Shown: positions 1-8,054, counted from the stretch's first letter. The stretch is 64,000 nt of DNA from JAISDD01 sp031553935 (GCA_031553935.1 JAVBKS010000003.1:62001-126000); one strand, 5' to 3'. Program-made: numbers and translations. The notes: generated by a model from the letters alone, not told the origin.

Positions 1-65
1 GTCTAAAACTATGAAAGACCAATCAAAGTCAAATAGTTGTTATTTTAGAATTAGGAGGTATGATT

Positions 66-590
66 TTGAAAAAAGCATTATTGATTGTTTGTATAGCATG
101 TTTATTACTAATTAATGTGGCTGGTTGCCAGAAAAGTGCACAAAAACCGATGGAAAACCAACCGCAGGCACAGCCAAACTCTGATTTGCAGGATAATGCA
201 CCCGAAAGAAGAATTATTGCTAATAGGATTTCCAAGTCAGCTGAAGGCGTTGCCGGGGTCGAAAAAGCGTCGGTCGTAGTTTATGAAATGGATATAACTT
301 CAGAAAATGCTGCTCAGGGCCAAAATGAAGTAAAAGGCATGAATGTAATCGTAGGTATTACCTTGGATATGAATCAAAGCCAAGATAAAAAAGCCAAAGA
401 AGTTGAACAAAAGGTAGCTGAAAAAATAAAGCAAAGCGAAACTGGAATTAGCAGTATTATGGTTACGACTGACCCTGAAATTATTAAGCAAATAAACCGT
501 ATAGCAACCGGGATCATAGATGGAAATCCCATTAAAAATTATCAGCAAGAAATTGACAGTATCACCCAGCAATTAAAAAGCATGATGTAA
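66..590 (+). CDS. YhcN/YlaJ-family sporulation lipoprotein
   Basis: Predicted spore-associated lipoprotein. The first ~20 residues are a signal peptide with a Lys-rich start, a hydrophobic core and a lipobox ending V-A-G-C, so the mature protein should be lipid-anchored through that Cys. The remaining ~150 residues are soluble. An Arg-rich segment (PERRIIANRISKSAEGV) and two later strand-helix segments fit the YhcN/YlaJ family, whose B. subtilis members are spore lipoproteins of unclear molecular function. Start choice: AGGAGG (53-58) lies one base before ATG 60 but seven bases before TTG 66, so TTG 66 is preferred. The family assignment is from overall pattern, not a search. Confidence 0.8.
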   Translation: MKKALLIVCIACLLLINVAGCQKSAQKPMENQPQAQPNSDLQDNAPERRIIANRISKSAEGVAGVEKASVVVYEMDITSENAAQGQNEVKGMNVIVGITLDMNQSQDKKAKEVEQKVAEKIKQSETGISSIMVTTDPEIIKQINRIATGIIDGNPIKNYQQEIDSITQQLKSMM

Positions 591-855
591 CAAACTAAAT
601 AGCACATGCTTAAGTGAAAAAGGTATCTGCTTTGATAAAACCGTTAGCCTTATATTAGTATTATGATTGATTCGTGCATTTAATATCACAGCTAAGAAAA
701 AATCAGCTACCTTAGTAGTGAACGCAGTGAACATCAGTGGTGCCAAAAAGGCTTCCCAAGACTCGAAGGAAACTAAATAGGGAATAGTTAAGTAATAAAA
801 ATATTAGGTTGAGCAGATATCTTTTTCGCAAATAAATTTCAAAGACTTTGTTTTT

Positions 856-862
856 GAGGAGG
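856..862 (+). promoter_or_regulatory. Strong ribosome-binding site of ksgA that points to an AUU start
   Basis: GAGGAGG, a near-perfect anti-Shine-Dalgarno match, ends seven bases before ATT at 870-872. That ATT is in frame with the KsgA coding sequence. No ATG, GTG or TTG lies at a usable distance. The next canonical in-frame start is GTG 918, preceded only by a weak GAGA-type site. In-frame TGA at 855-857 closes the frame just upstream. Confidence 0.6.
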
Positions 863-869
863 AAACAGT

Positions 870-1778
870 ATTAATAAAGAGCGTTATGACAAAGATCAAG
901 CTATTAATCCAGAGAAAGTGGGCACTAGCCAATTAACAATCTCTGATTTACATATAATAATGAAAAGTATTGATTTTAAACCGCGTAAGAGTCTGGGGCA
1001 AAATTTTTTAATCGATCAAAATATATTAAAAAAAATTGCAGAAGAAGCAAGTTTATCTGCGAATGAACCCGTACTCGAGATTGGGCCGGGGATGGGCACC
1101 CTGACTCAGCATTTGCTCTCTAAATGCTTAGGAGTTTTAGCGATCGACATAGATAAGAGGCTAAAAGATACGCTGGAAGAGATTTTTGCCGATCGTGATA
1201 ACTTTCATTTGTTGATTGAGGATATTTTAACGGTAGATATCGAAAAAACAATGGATTCGGTTTTTACTGAGCCGATAGAAACATTCAGTGTATGTGCAAA
1301 TATTCCCTATCACATTACTTCCCCTATCATCTTTAAACTATTAGAGGAATGCCCTCATTTACGCGTTGCCACTTTGATGATGCAAAAAGAAGTCGCCACC
1401 AGAATTCTAGCAAAACCAAACAGCAAAGAGTATGGTTTGCTTACGGTGATGATTAATTTGTATGCCGATGTTAAATTCCTATTTAATGTTTCCATGAATT
1501 GTTTTTTTCCGCGTCCCCAGGTTGATTCGGCAGTAATCCAAATAATACCTCGTCAGCAGAGCCTAAAATGCAAAGATCATGAAACGTTGAAAAATTTCCT
1601 GAAATTCGCTTTTCAAAGAAGAAGGAAAACTATATTGAACATTTGCAGTGACTATTTCAATAAAGATAAAGCTGAAGTAGGAAAGATTCTTGATAATGTA
1701 GATATTATAGGACAAAGACGTCCGGAAACCTTCTCAATATATGAATTTATCCACTTGATAGATCAGTTCTCAGGATAG
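870..1778 (+). CDS. ksgA: 16S rRNA adenine dimethyltransferase KsgA/RsmA
   Basis: Dimethylates two adjacent adenines in the 3'-terminal hairpin of 16S rRNA (A1518/A1519 in E. coli numbering) with S-adenosylmethionine, late in 30S assembly. Visible motifs are the family signature KSLGQNFL, the SAM-binding loop VLEIGPGMGTLT, the acidic IDID motif and the catalytic N-I-P-Y motif (ANIPYHITSPI), followed by FFPRPQVDSAVI and the C-terminal FQRRRKTI. Starting at ATT 870 gives 302 residues; GTG 918 would give 286. The ATT has the better ribosome-binding site, so the extra 16 residues are probably translated. As in Bacillus, ksgA precedes veg. The 280 bases upstream hold no gene or riboswitch that I recognise. 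Confidence 0.93.
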   Translation: MNKERYDKDQAINPEKVGTSQLTISDLHIIMKSIDFKPRKSLGQNFLIDQNILKKIAEEASLSANEPVLEIGPGMGTLTQHLLSKCLGVLAIDIDKRLKDTLEEIFADRDNFHLLIEDILTVDIEKTMDSVFTEPIETFSVCANIPYHITSPIIFKLLEECPHLRVATLMMQKEVATRILAKPNSKEYGLLTVMINLYADVKFLFNVSMNCFFPRPQVDSAVIQIIPRQQSLKCKDHETLKNFLKFAFQRRRKTILNICSDYFNKDKAEVGKILDNVDIIGQRRPETFSIYEFIHLIDQFSG

Positions 1779-1884
1779 GTAGCAAGTGATAAGAGTTGTT
1801 GATACTTTTTGGAGCTTTAATTGTGGAAAAATCGAAAAAATTATCATTGACACTGATTGCTTTTTTTAATATACTATTATTTCA

Positions 1885-1913
1885 TTGACAAGTACAGATA
1901 TTTAGGATATCCT
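1885..1913 (+). promoter_or_regulatory. Probable sigma-A promoter of veg
   Basis: TTGACA (1885-1890) and TATCCT (1908-1913) are separated by exactly 17 bases, and the veg start follows ~30 bases later. The -35 is perfect; the -10 matches 4 of 6. The B. subtilis veg promoter is a well-known strong vegetative promoter, which agrees with this placement. Confidence 0.6.
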
Positions 1914-1944
1914 TAAAAGGATAAAATAACGAAGAGGTGATATT

Positions 1945-2229
1945 GTGAGTTCTCCCAGGGCAATAACTGATATCAAGAAGGATCTTGAGTTATTTGTGGG
2001 CAGTAAGGTGAGATTAAAGGCTAACCGGGGAAGAAACCGTATCATAGAAAAGGTTGGGGTTTTAGAATCGATTTATCCTAATATATTCGTAGTCAAAATT
2101 GATGAACGCAAAGTTGAGCGAAGAGTTTCATACACCTATGCTGACGTGCTAACCGAAACTGTTGAGTTGTTTGTTTATGATCCCGAGGATTCTGAGATCA
2201 GAATAGCATCAGCCAACTTACCTAACTAA
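1945..2229 (+). CDS. veg: Veg protein (DUF1021 family)
   Basis: Small 94-residue protein of the Veg family, between ksgA and downstream genes exactly as in B. subtilis. The family motif GSKVRLKANRGRNR and the following beta-rich segment (IFVVKIDERKVERRVSYTY) are clear. Veg of B. subtilis is reported to stimulate biofilm matrix genes by opposing the SinR repressor; whether that holds here is unknown. Start is GTG 1945 with GAGGTGAT just upstream. It has its own sigma-A-like promoter and a downstream terminator, so it looks monocistronic. Confidence 0.9.
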   Translation: MSSPRAITDIKKDLELFVGSKVRLKANRGRNRIIEKVGVLESIYPNIFVVKIDERKVERRVSYTYADVLTETVELFVYDPEDSEIRIASANLPN

Positions 2230-2245
2230 GTTAAAAGAACATAAT

Positions 2246-2284
2246 AAAAAAAGCTATTTTACTTAAGTAAGATAGCTTTTTTTT
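2246..2284 (+). terminator. Rho-independent terminator after veg
   Basis: An A-rich 5' arm, a GCTAT-type stem around TTACTTAAGTAA and a run of eight T's form a strong hairpin directly after veg. The A-run and T-run make it potentially bidirectional. Confidence 0.85.
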
Positions 2285-2403
2285 ATGGAAATCCGTGAGA
2301 GTAATAACACAAATTTTGCTAATAAAATGTGGATGGATTTACCGACATACTATGGAGTGAAACATAATAATAATTACAAGAATTAGGAAAAGAAGGTGAA
2401 ATG

Positions 2404-3204
2404 ATGAACCGGATCTGCCGATTATGGTCACCAGTAATACTAGCAGAGCTAATTAGGCCCCATGTGGTATATTCAAATTTCGAATTAGCCTTAAACAAAC
2501 CCTACATAAGTTTGGAAGACACTAAAATCAAGGTTTTATCAGTAGAGGCAAAACATATTGGTAGTTTCATTGAGTTGGAAATTAGACTGCAGCTATTGTG
2601 TTTATTGGAAGATAATATGGGCTTAGAACTAATAAGTTCTGAAGAACTTATTAGAGAAAGGATTCAACCGGACGAGTTTTCTAGCCAAGAATGGCTGCAG
2701 CAAAGAACTGAGTTGGTAGTTACCATTAACGACTATGACTATCATGGAGTATTAAGCCAAGACAAAGTGGAACTGTTCTACAACATAGAATTAATGCTGC
2801 GGGTAACCCAAGACCGAGTGGTAACGGTAAGTGTCGAGGAGCAAAAAAATGAGCAAGAAGTAGCACACTACAAGAGCTTATTGCAGGAATTGCAGGCGAA
2901 AATAATCGAAGTCGAAGGGGAAAAAGCGGCTCTAAGAAATAAAATGCGCTCTCAAGAAAAAAATCTAAATGGGGTAAAGCAAGGACTTAGTAAAATTGAG
3001 CGCAATAATATGGCTCTGATCAAAGAGGTAGAAGTTTGCAATACCCTGATAATGGACCTAAGGGGAAAATTAGAAAGGCAACAAAAAAAACCTAATGAGA
3101 ATATTTCTAATAGAGGTAATGCGAGTATGTTAGAAATAGATCAAAAAATCAATCGCCTAGCAGCTGGGCAAGTAATAAAAAGAATATTTCAAAACAACAA
3201 TTAA
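2404..3204 (+). CDS. Coiled-coil protein, possible spore-coat (SPOCS-like) protein
   Basis: Not recognised with certainty. The ~266-residue product has an N-terminal beta-rich half (to about residue 145) with alternating hydrophobic stretches (IKVLSVEAKHIGSFIELEIRL, VELFYNIELMLRVTQD). This resembles the SPOCS/DUF3794 fold of spore proteins such as SipL. It then has a long charged coiled coil (about residues 150-225) and a Lys/Asn-rich tail. There is no signal peptide or membrane helix. Start: GAAGGTGA is six bases from ATG 2404 and three from ATG 2401, so 2404 is chosen. It opens the glycosyltransferase island, ~80 bases before the CgeB-like gene, which suggests a structural partner on the spore surface. 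That role is inference. Confidence 0.6.
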   Translation: MNRICRLWSPVILAELIRPHVVYSNFELALNKPYISLEDTKIKVLSVEAKHIGSFIELEIRLQLLCLLEDNMGLELISSEELIRERIQPDEFSSQEWLQQRTELVVTINDYDYHGVLSQDKVELFYNIELMLRVTQDRVVTVSVEEQKNEQEVAHYKSLLQELQAKIIEVEGEKAALRNKMRSQEKNLNGVKQGLSKIERNNMALIKEVEVCNTLIMDLRGKLERQQKKPNENISNRGNASMLEIDQKINRLAAGQVIKRIFQNNN

Positions 3205-3287
3205 ATGCGATGCCCTTTATGCTGTCATTGTAGCAAAAAATCCAGTTCGAGAATAATCTATTGTACAGCAGAAAAGGGAGTGGATTT

Positions 3288-4301
3288 ATGCGAATTTTCT
3301 TTACTAATACTGCTCCAATCATAAAGTATGGGATAGGGCAGGCGTTTAATGACAAAGGTCATGAAACATATAATTGCAATATTCTGTTAGAAGGAGACTG
3401 GCAACATCGTTTAGAACAATTCAAACCCGACTATGTTTTTACCGATGGAGGCTGGGGAATAATCGAGATACTGATGCCCTATTTGTTAAATAAAAAAATT
3501 CCCCACATTTACTGGGCGATAGAGGACCCTCCCTTTTTCGAAGTTTTATCACTACCTTTTGCGCGCTGCTCAAATTATGTTTTTACAACTTGTCAAAACA
3601 TGATTCCTCGGTATGAGTTGTATGGAATTAAAGCGGGTTTATTGCCTTTCGGCTGCCATCCCCATTGGCATAAAAAGGGAAAGGCTAATCCGAAGTATGC
3701 TCATGACCTTATTTTTTTGGGCAATAATTATGACAATTTCCCGGAAAGGAATGCGGCTGCCGGATATATACTTCAGCCATTGATTAGCAAAGGATATAAT
3801 ATTAAGATTTACGGCAATGATTGGTGGCTGGACAAAGAGCGGCCTTTTTCCATTGAGCCATCGATTTATGGCGGTTTTGCTCCCGTTGAGGACCTTGGGG
3901 ATATCTGTGCCGGTGTCCCGATAGTTTTAGGTTTACATTCAGTGGTTAATTCCGCGACTATGATGAGTATGAGGACTTTCGAAATTCTAGGTTGTTCTGG
4001 CTTTTTTTTAACGCAGTGGACCCCTGCTTTAGAGCATTACTTCAGCAATCATCAACATTTGGTTTGGACGAAGTCGGAGCAGGAGACCTTGGAATTAGTC
4101 AATTACTATCTTGCTCATCCTGAAGAAAGAGCTCGCATTGCCCTCCAAGGGCAGCAGGAAGTATATAAGAATCATACTTATCATCAGCGAGTTGACACGA
4201 TTTTGAGCCAATTGTCTCCGGAATTTGAAAACACTCCGCATCTTGATAAAGAGATTACTAATTATCGGATAACACGCAAAGTTTTTATGATCGGAAAATA
4301 A
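3288..4301 (+). CDS. CgeB-like spore glycosyltransferase
   Basis: About 337 residues, similar in layout to CgeB-family glycosyltransferases (GT-B fold with a C-terminal group-1-like domain). Features are an N-terminal Rossmann half (IFFTNTAPIIKYGIGQAF, PDYVFTDGGWG), the middle motif DLIFLGNNYDN, and the family's C-terminal signature MSMRTFEILGCSGFFLT followed by LVNYYLAHPEERARIA. In B. subtilis CgeB is needed for maturation of the outermost spore layer and is sigma-K controlled. Start ATG 3288 is seven bases after AAGGGAG; the upstream ATG 3261 has no site. It belongs to the surface-glycan island. The sugar donor and acceptor cannot be told. Confidence 0.85.
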   Translation: MRIFFTNTAPIIKYGIGQAFNDKGHETYNCNILLEGDWQHRLEQFKPDYVFTDGGWGIIEILMPYLLNKKIPHIYWAIEDPPFFEVLSLPFARCSNYVFTTCQNMIPRYELYGIKAGLLPFGCHPHWHKKGKANPKYAHDLIFLGNNYDNFPERNAAAGYILQPLISKGYNIKIYGNDWWLDKERPFSIEPSIYGGFAPVEDLGDICAGVPIVLGLHSVVNSATMMSMRTFEILGCSGFFLTQWTPALEHYFSNHQHLVWTKSEQETLELVNYYLAHPEERARIALQGQQEVYKNHTYHQRVDTILSQLSPEFENTPHLDKEITNYRITRKVFMIGK

Positions 4302-4328
4302 GTCATATTTTGCTCTCCTCAAAATGTT

Positions 4329-4357
4329 CACAAAGTAGTTGCATGTTTCATATGTTA
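4329..4357 (+). promoter_or_regulatory. Predicted sigma-K promoter
   Basis: CACA (4329-4332), 16 bases, then CATATGTTA (4349-4357). This is a full match to the late mother-cell sigma-K consensus (mACm, 16-17 bases, CATAnnnTA). It lies just after the CgeB-like gene and ~190 bases before the zinc-finger gene, implying a long leader. The same arrangement recurs at 7009-7037. Confidence 0.55.
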
Positions 4358-4544
4358 ATACAAAGATGCAGACGGTAATATGTCAATGACGTTTGCCGGT
4401 CCGCAATAGCTTCCTGGTGAAGTGCTTTTTGACGCTTATCGAATAGATCAAAAAGTTTGCTTGACGAAAATAGGAAGCTATAGCGTGACTGCGGGTTTAT
4501 TACAACCTGATTCTTCATATTTTGCAAGGAGGTGTCATATTTAT

Positions 4545-4856
4545 ATGATTAACAAGGAACCGGAAGCTCCTACCATGCGAATTAACACCGAAAAATATAG
4601 AGCCATACCTATGCCAAATCAAGAGCTTGACAAACAAATGATGGTGTCAACGGCGAAGAGAAGTTCTATTGAGGCTCGCACCTTATGTAGTGGCTGCGGA
4701 ACGAGAGTGAAAAAAGAAAAAATGATAAGCTGCAATTCATGCGGAAGTTTGATTTGCGAAAATTGCTTTAAGCAACATGGAGACAGAAGGAACACGGAGT
4801 CTAGTGACATGCTTTTCGGCGAAAATGATAGTGACCACGATTGTGATGCGATTTAG
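4545..4856 (+). CDS. Small zinc-finger protein
   Basis: A 103-residue protein with a Cys-rich core: C-x2-C (CSGCG), then CNSCGSLICENC, spaced like a zinc ribbon or B-box/RING-like double knuckle that should bind one or two Zn2+. The N-terminal ~45 residues are polar; the tail is acidic and His-containing. No homologue is recognised. AAGGAGGTG (4526-4534) lies 12 bases before ATG 4545. An in-frame ATT at 4539 is at the ideal distance and could be the true start; the longer frame from GTG 4422 has no good site. It sits between glycosyltransferases of the spore-surface island, downstream of a sigma-K-like promoter. Confidence 0.65.
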   Translation: MINKEPEAPTMRINTEKYRAIPMPNQELDKQMMVSTAKRSSIEARTLCSGCGTRVKKEKMISCNSCGSLICENCFKQHGDRRNTESSDMLFGENDSDHDCDAI

Positions 4857-4910
4857 AGCCAATTATCATAAATTAATTACATGTTTATGTGGGTTGTCAG
4901 GGGGATGAAG

Positions 4911-6197
4911 ATGACTGGTATTAATGGAATAGTATATCCGCCGACCTTGGATTATCATTACCTAGTCCAGCGGCCACAACAGATTATGAGAAGCTTTTCA
5001 GAATTAAGTATTCCTACTTATTATCTTAATGTACCGAGCCCTAATTCTCCAGTTGTTAGGGGGATAGAAAAGATCAATTCTCATTTGCATATTTTTAATC
5101 ATGTTGATCCGCAGCCTTATCTAAAAAATATTCGTCCAGTTTTATACTTTAGTGCAACTTGGCATATTAATCTGGTGCAGAATTATAATCCATCCCTGGT
5201 AGTATTTGATAGTGTCGATGAGCCCTGTGATGAGTTTGCGTCGTGGAAGCCATACTACGATAAAGCTCTGCGGCTTGCCGATGTGGTTTTAACTACAGCT
5301 GATAAACTATATGATGCCGCAAGTATGGTTAATCCCAATACTTACCTAGTACCGAATGGCTGCGATTATGAATTTTTTTCGCAAGCCCGCGATAAAAGAT
5401 TGGTTATTCCTAAAGACATTGCCGGGATAAAACATCCGATAATAGGGTATTTTGGAGTAATTGCGACCTGGTTGGACCTTGAGTTGATTGAACAATTAGC
5501 TGATCGTTATCCACATTGCAATATCGTTATGATTGGGCCTATGTATAATGTGGAGAAAGTACCGCTTAGGCCTAATATTCATTGGTTAGGGTTTAAGAAA
5601 TACGAAGAATTGCCGTCTTATGCCCAAAACTTTGATGCAGCCATAATCCCGTTCAAAAGCAGCAAAATGGTTGATGCTGTTAATCCAATAAAGATGTGGG
5701 AGTACATGGCAACGGGAATGCCAATAGTAAGTACAGATTTGCCAGAGATTCGCAAATATGATGACATAGTTTATCATTCGCGAAATCAGGAAGATTTCAT
5801 AAACAATATTAAACTGGCACTTGAAGAAGATTCACTGTTCAAAAAAGAGCGACGGCAAGGAGTGGCTAGTCGAAACTCCTGGCAAAATCGTGCATATCAG
5901 ATTACCAAGATAATTTCCAAGCATTTGGAGCAGAAGTCGGAAATGGGGCTCTTGCCAGAGGAATTGCCGCCCGGACCAAATTTTGATGAGCTAATCGAGA
6001 AAATGGGGGCATTAGATCTTCGCCATGTACGTTATGATCTAAGCGATCGTTCCCACTTGAAAATAATGAACAAATCGGAAGTGAAACTGCCCAACCCTTG
6101 GGAATTTATGCCTGCAGGGGCTGAGAGTCAGAATCATTTTGTCATTCCCGAACTAACGGTAAAGGAAGTCAGATCGCACAGAATTTACGCGGTTTAG
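4911..6197 (+). CDS. GT4-type (GT-B) glycosyltransferase
   Basis: About 428 residues. The C-terminal Rossmann domain shows IIGYFGVIATWLDLELIEQL, the nucleotide-sugar region IHWLGFKKYEELPSYAQNFD and the E-x7-E region (NPIKMWEYMATGMPIVSTDLPEI) typical of family 4 retaining glycosyltransferases. It is closest in feel to TuaH/CotSA-like enzymes whose N-terminus begins near QRPQQIM. The last ~75 residues (after about 350) are an extra tail of unknown role. ATG 4911 is six bases after AGGGGG (4899-4904); the upstream ATGs have poor spacing. Part of the spore-surface island; probably adds a sugar to a coat or crust component (inference). Confidence 0.85.
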   Translation: MTGINGIVYPPTLDYHYLVQRPQQIMRSFSELSIPTYYLNVPSPNSPVVRGIEKINSHLHIFNHVDPQPYLKNIRPVLYFSATWHINLVQNYNPSLVVFDSVDEPCDEFASWKPYYDKALRLADVVLTTADKLYDAASMVNPNTYLVPNGCDYEFFSQARDKRLVIPKDIAGIKHPIIGYFGVIATWLDLELIEQLADRYPHCNIVMIGPMYNVEKVPLRPNIHWLGFKKYEELPSYAQNFDAAIIPFKSSKMVDAVNPIKMWEYMATGMPIVSTDLPEIRKYDDIVYHSRNQEDFINNIKLALEEDSLFKKERRQGVASRNSWQNRAYQITKIISKHLEQKSEMGLLPEELPPGPNFDELIEKMGALDLRHVRYDLSDRSHLKIMNKSEVKLPNPWEFMPAGAESQNHFVIPELTVKEVRSHRIYAV

Positions 6198-6273
6198 GTA
6201 TTACCTGCATATTAGGTTTATTGTGGATAATTAGTTCGCATAAAATCAATGTGGTTTAGGGAGGCGTCTTATT

Positions 6274-6978
6274 TTGGAGAGGCAGGAAAAGATTATGATA
6301 GGGTGCCCGATACGCAATCGGGCCTGGATTCTTCCTGACTATTTGCAGGCGATTCTTAATTTTGACTATCCGGCAGAGTTAATAGAACTATGCTTTATTG
6401 TAAATGATTGCCAAGATTCAACTCCCGCAATATTATCCGATTTCGCTGCTGCGCATGAGAATCCTGTTTATTTATATTATGATAATCAAGACCATAGCGG
6501 CAAACACCAGCGCGGGTACTATAATTTTCGACGCCTAGCCCATTTGCGCAACCAATTAATAACTGCATTTTTGAGAACTGATTGTGAGTATTTGTTTTCA
6601 TTAGATAGTGATATCATTATGCCCCCGGAAAGCATCATGACTTTATTAGGAGCGCAGAGGGATATCATTTCTGCATTGGTATGGAATGGTGGTGATATAG
6701 GTAGTCACGACACATATAACATCCTTAAGCAAGCTGAGAATGGTGACTATTTGCACATACGAGAATTCCCGGTGAATGGGGTCTTTGAGGTGGATTGCAC
6801 CGGGGCTGCATATTTGTTGAGAAGAAGAGTCCTTAGTGAATTTATGATTAGATATGACGCTGATTATGGCGCGGAGGATATTGGGTTTTGCAAATCTGCA
6901 CAAAGAGCAGGTATTAAACTGTATTGTCACTCTGGAGTGCGGGGACGACATTTTATGGAAGAAAGACTCTGCAAATAA
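6274..6978 (+). CDS. Family 2-like glycosyltransferase
   Basis: A 234-residue GT-A-type enzyme. It opens with IMIGCPIRNRAWILPDYL and carries the metal-binding D-x-D motif in YLFSLDSDIIMPPESI. A late acidic motif GAEDIGFCKSAQRAG matches the catalytic-base region of GT2/Anp1-like transferases. No membrane helices, so it acts in the mother-cell cytoplasm if it belongs with its neighbours. Start is TTG 6274, nine bases after AGGGAGG (6258-6264). In-frame ATT 6271 lies at a slightly better spacing. It follows the GT4 gene by 76 bases and is probably co-transcribed. Confidence 0.82.
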   Translation: MERQEKIMIGCPIRNRAWILPDYLQAILNFDYPAELIELCFIVNDCQDSTPAILSDFAAAHENPVYLYYDNQDHSGKHQRGYYNFRRLAHLRNQLITAFLRTDCEYLFSLDSDIIMPPESIMTLLGAQRDIISALVWNGGDIGSHDTYNILKQAENGDYLHIREFPVNGVFEVDCTGAAYLLRRRVLSEFMIRYDADYGAEDIGFCKSAQRAGIKLYCHSGVRGRHFMEERLCK

Positions 6979-7008
6979 ACAATTTTAGAAAAAGTAGAGC
7001 AATATAAG

Positions 7009-7037
7009 CACATTTTGCAGTTATTTCTCATAAAATA
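7009..7037 (+). promoter_or_regulatory. Predicted sigma-K promoter
   Basis: CACA (7009-7012), 16 bases, CATAAAATA (7029-7037): a full match to the sigma-K consensus, placed ~65 bases before the gene at 7105. It is the second such element in this island. Confidence 0.6.
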
Positions 7038-7104
7038 AGCTAGAAATTGCTATTAAGCAGACCAAATAAGAAGAGATTAGAGAAATAAATGGGGGGGAAA
7101 TAAA

Positions 7105-7674
7105 GTGTCGAGGTTATTAAAATGTGAGTTTCCTGAAGGTTGCATGTTAGATCTCTGGGCAAAGGTTATTAAAGCAAAATACGTACAAAAACAAGCCAAG
7201 GTTTTAGACACTCTATTCTGTGTGCCGGAAGAACAGGTTGGAGGAAAAATTTCAGCTGTTGAAGACATCAAAGTAAAAGTAATCCAAGCCTACGAAGATT
7301 TATTGTTCAACAAGGTTAAAATTTTTATTGATTTTGAAATCATACTATTCGTTATCGTTAATGGTGAATTCCAGATAATCACGGTTAGTGACCGTTATGA
7401 CCAGACTATTGAATTGGATGAATTTGATCCGCCTCTAACCCCGGAAGAATTCCGCCGTGAAATTGAACAATCTGAGGTGATTCTGCGGAATTGGAGCTTT
7501 GACTTTGAAATTCGCGGTAATTCTGAAGATCCCAGTAATCCTGGCAGATTGACAACCCCGGTAAAGGGGACTTGTATTGGCTTAAAAGCCTATGTGGATA
7601 TCGTAGATAAACTGGGAAAAATGCATGATGTTGTAGTTTATGGTGAATTGGATCCTTTAACCGACACTCTGTAG
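7105..7674 (+). CDS. SPOCS/DUF3794-like spore protein (tentative)
   Basis: A 189-residue soluble protein without signal peptide or helices. It is rich in beta strands (IKVKVIQAYEDLLFNKVKIF, FEIILFVIVNGEFQIITVSD) and contains a Pro/Glu-rich linker (FDPPLTPEEFRREIEQSE), followed by a second strand-rich half ending KMHDVVVYGELDP. The repeating pattern resembles SPOCS (DUF3794) domains of the SipL type, which connect coat layers, but this is judged by eye only. Start GTG 7105 follows a G-rich site (GGGGGG). It is directly downstream of a sigma-K-like promoter and followed by a hairpin, so it may be a single late-sporulation transcription unit. Confidence 0.6.
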   Translation: MSRLLKCEFPEGCMLDLWAKVIKAKYVQKQAKVLDTLFCVPEEQVGGKISAVEDIKVKVIQAYEDLLFNKVKIFIDFEIILFVIVNGEFQIITVSDRYDQTIELDEFDPPLTPEEFRREIEQSEVILRNWSFDFEIRGNSEDPSNPGRLTTPVKGTCIGLKAYVDIVDKLGKMHDVVVYGELDPLTDTL

Positions 7675-7682
7675 GAGTTGAC

Positions 7683-7707
7683 AAAGGAGCGTTATAACGC
7701 TCCTTTA
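7683..7707 (+). terminator. Hairpin after the gene at 7105, probable terminator
   Basis: AAAGGAGCGTTATAACGCTCC and the following TTTA form an almost perfect 11-bp palindrome eight bases after the stop codon. The T-run is short, so termination may be partial and allow read-through into the small gene at 7735. Confidence 0.55.
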
Positions 7708-7734
7708 ATATTTCGTAAAAGAAGGAGACTCGAA

Positions 7735-7953
7735 TTGATAGTACCAAGAATTGATCGTAATGAAAAAAATCAAATGCGATTGGAATTAGAAAAAGTTGCC
7801 ATAATGTATAACGATATAAAGTTGGCGATGGAAGAAAGTTCTAATCGCCAGTGGAGTGAGGGATATACTACGCTTTGGCAGGAACTAATAAAACGAAATA
7901 ACGAAATGATTGTAGAATTGAAAAAAAGTATGATCATTAAGTGCAATCGCTGA
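7735..7953 (+). CDS. Small charged helical protein, unknown
   Basis: A 72-residue, strongly charged, probably all-helical protein (RNEKNQMRLELEKVAIMYND, then a second helix around WQELIKRNNEMIVELKK). No family is recognised. TTG 7735 is preferred because AAGGAG (7722-7727) lies seven bases upstream; an earlier TTG at 7678 would put the coding region through the preceding hairpin. It closes the spore-surface island. It could be an antiparallel helical hairpin acting as a small scaffold, but no function can be assigned. Confidence 0.55.
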   Translation: MIVPRIDRNEKNQMRLELEKVAIMYNDIKLAMEESSNRQWSEGYTTLWQELIKRNNEMIVELKKSMIIKCNR

Positions 7954-8054
7954 ATATAGAAGATTAAGCAGGTGCTTAAACTCAAACATGACGGTTTTAG
8001 CTGGATATAACTGTCTATTAGTGTCTTGGTATTCCTTAAGTAAGGGGGAAGCGC

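Noticed and set aside
600..855. Possible riboswitch upstream of ksgA (GGTGCC..., short GC stems)
   Set aside because: No known riboswitch core (SAM, cobalamin, c-di-GMP, c-di-AMP, lysine, T-box) could be matched, and the stems are short. Left as intergenic.
2320..2354. Sigma-E/K-type CATACTAT before the coiled-coil gene
   Set aside because: The -10 is close, but there is no -35 at the correct spacing.
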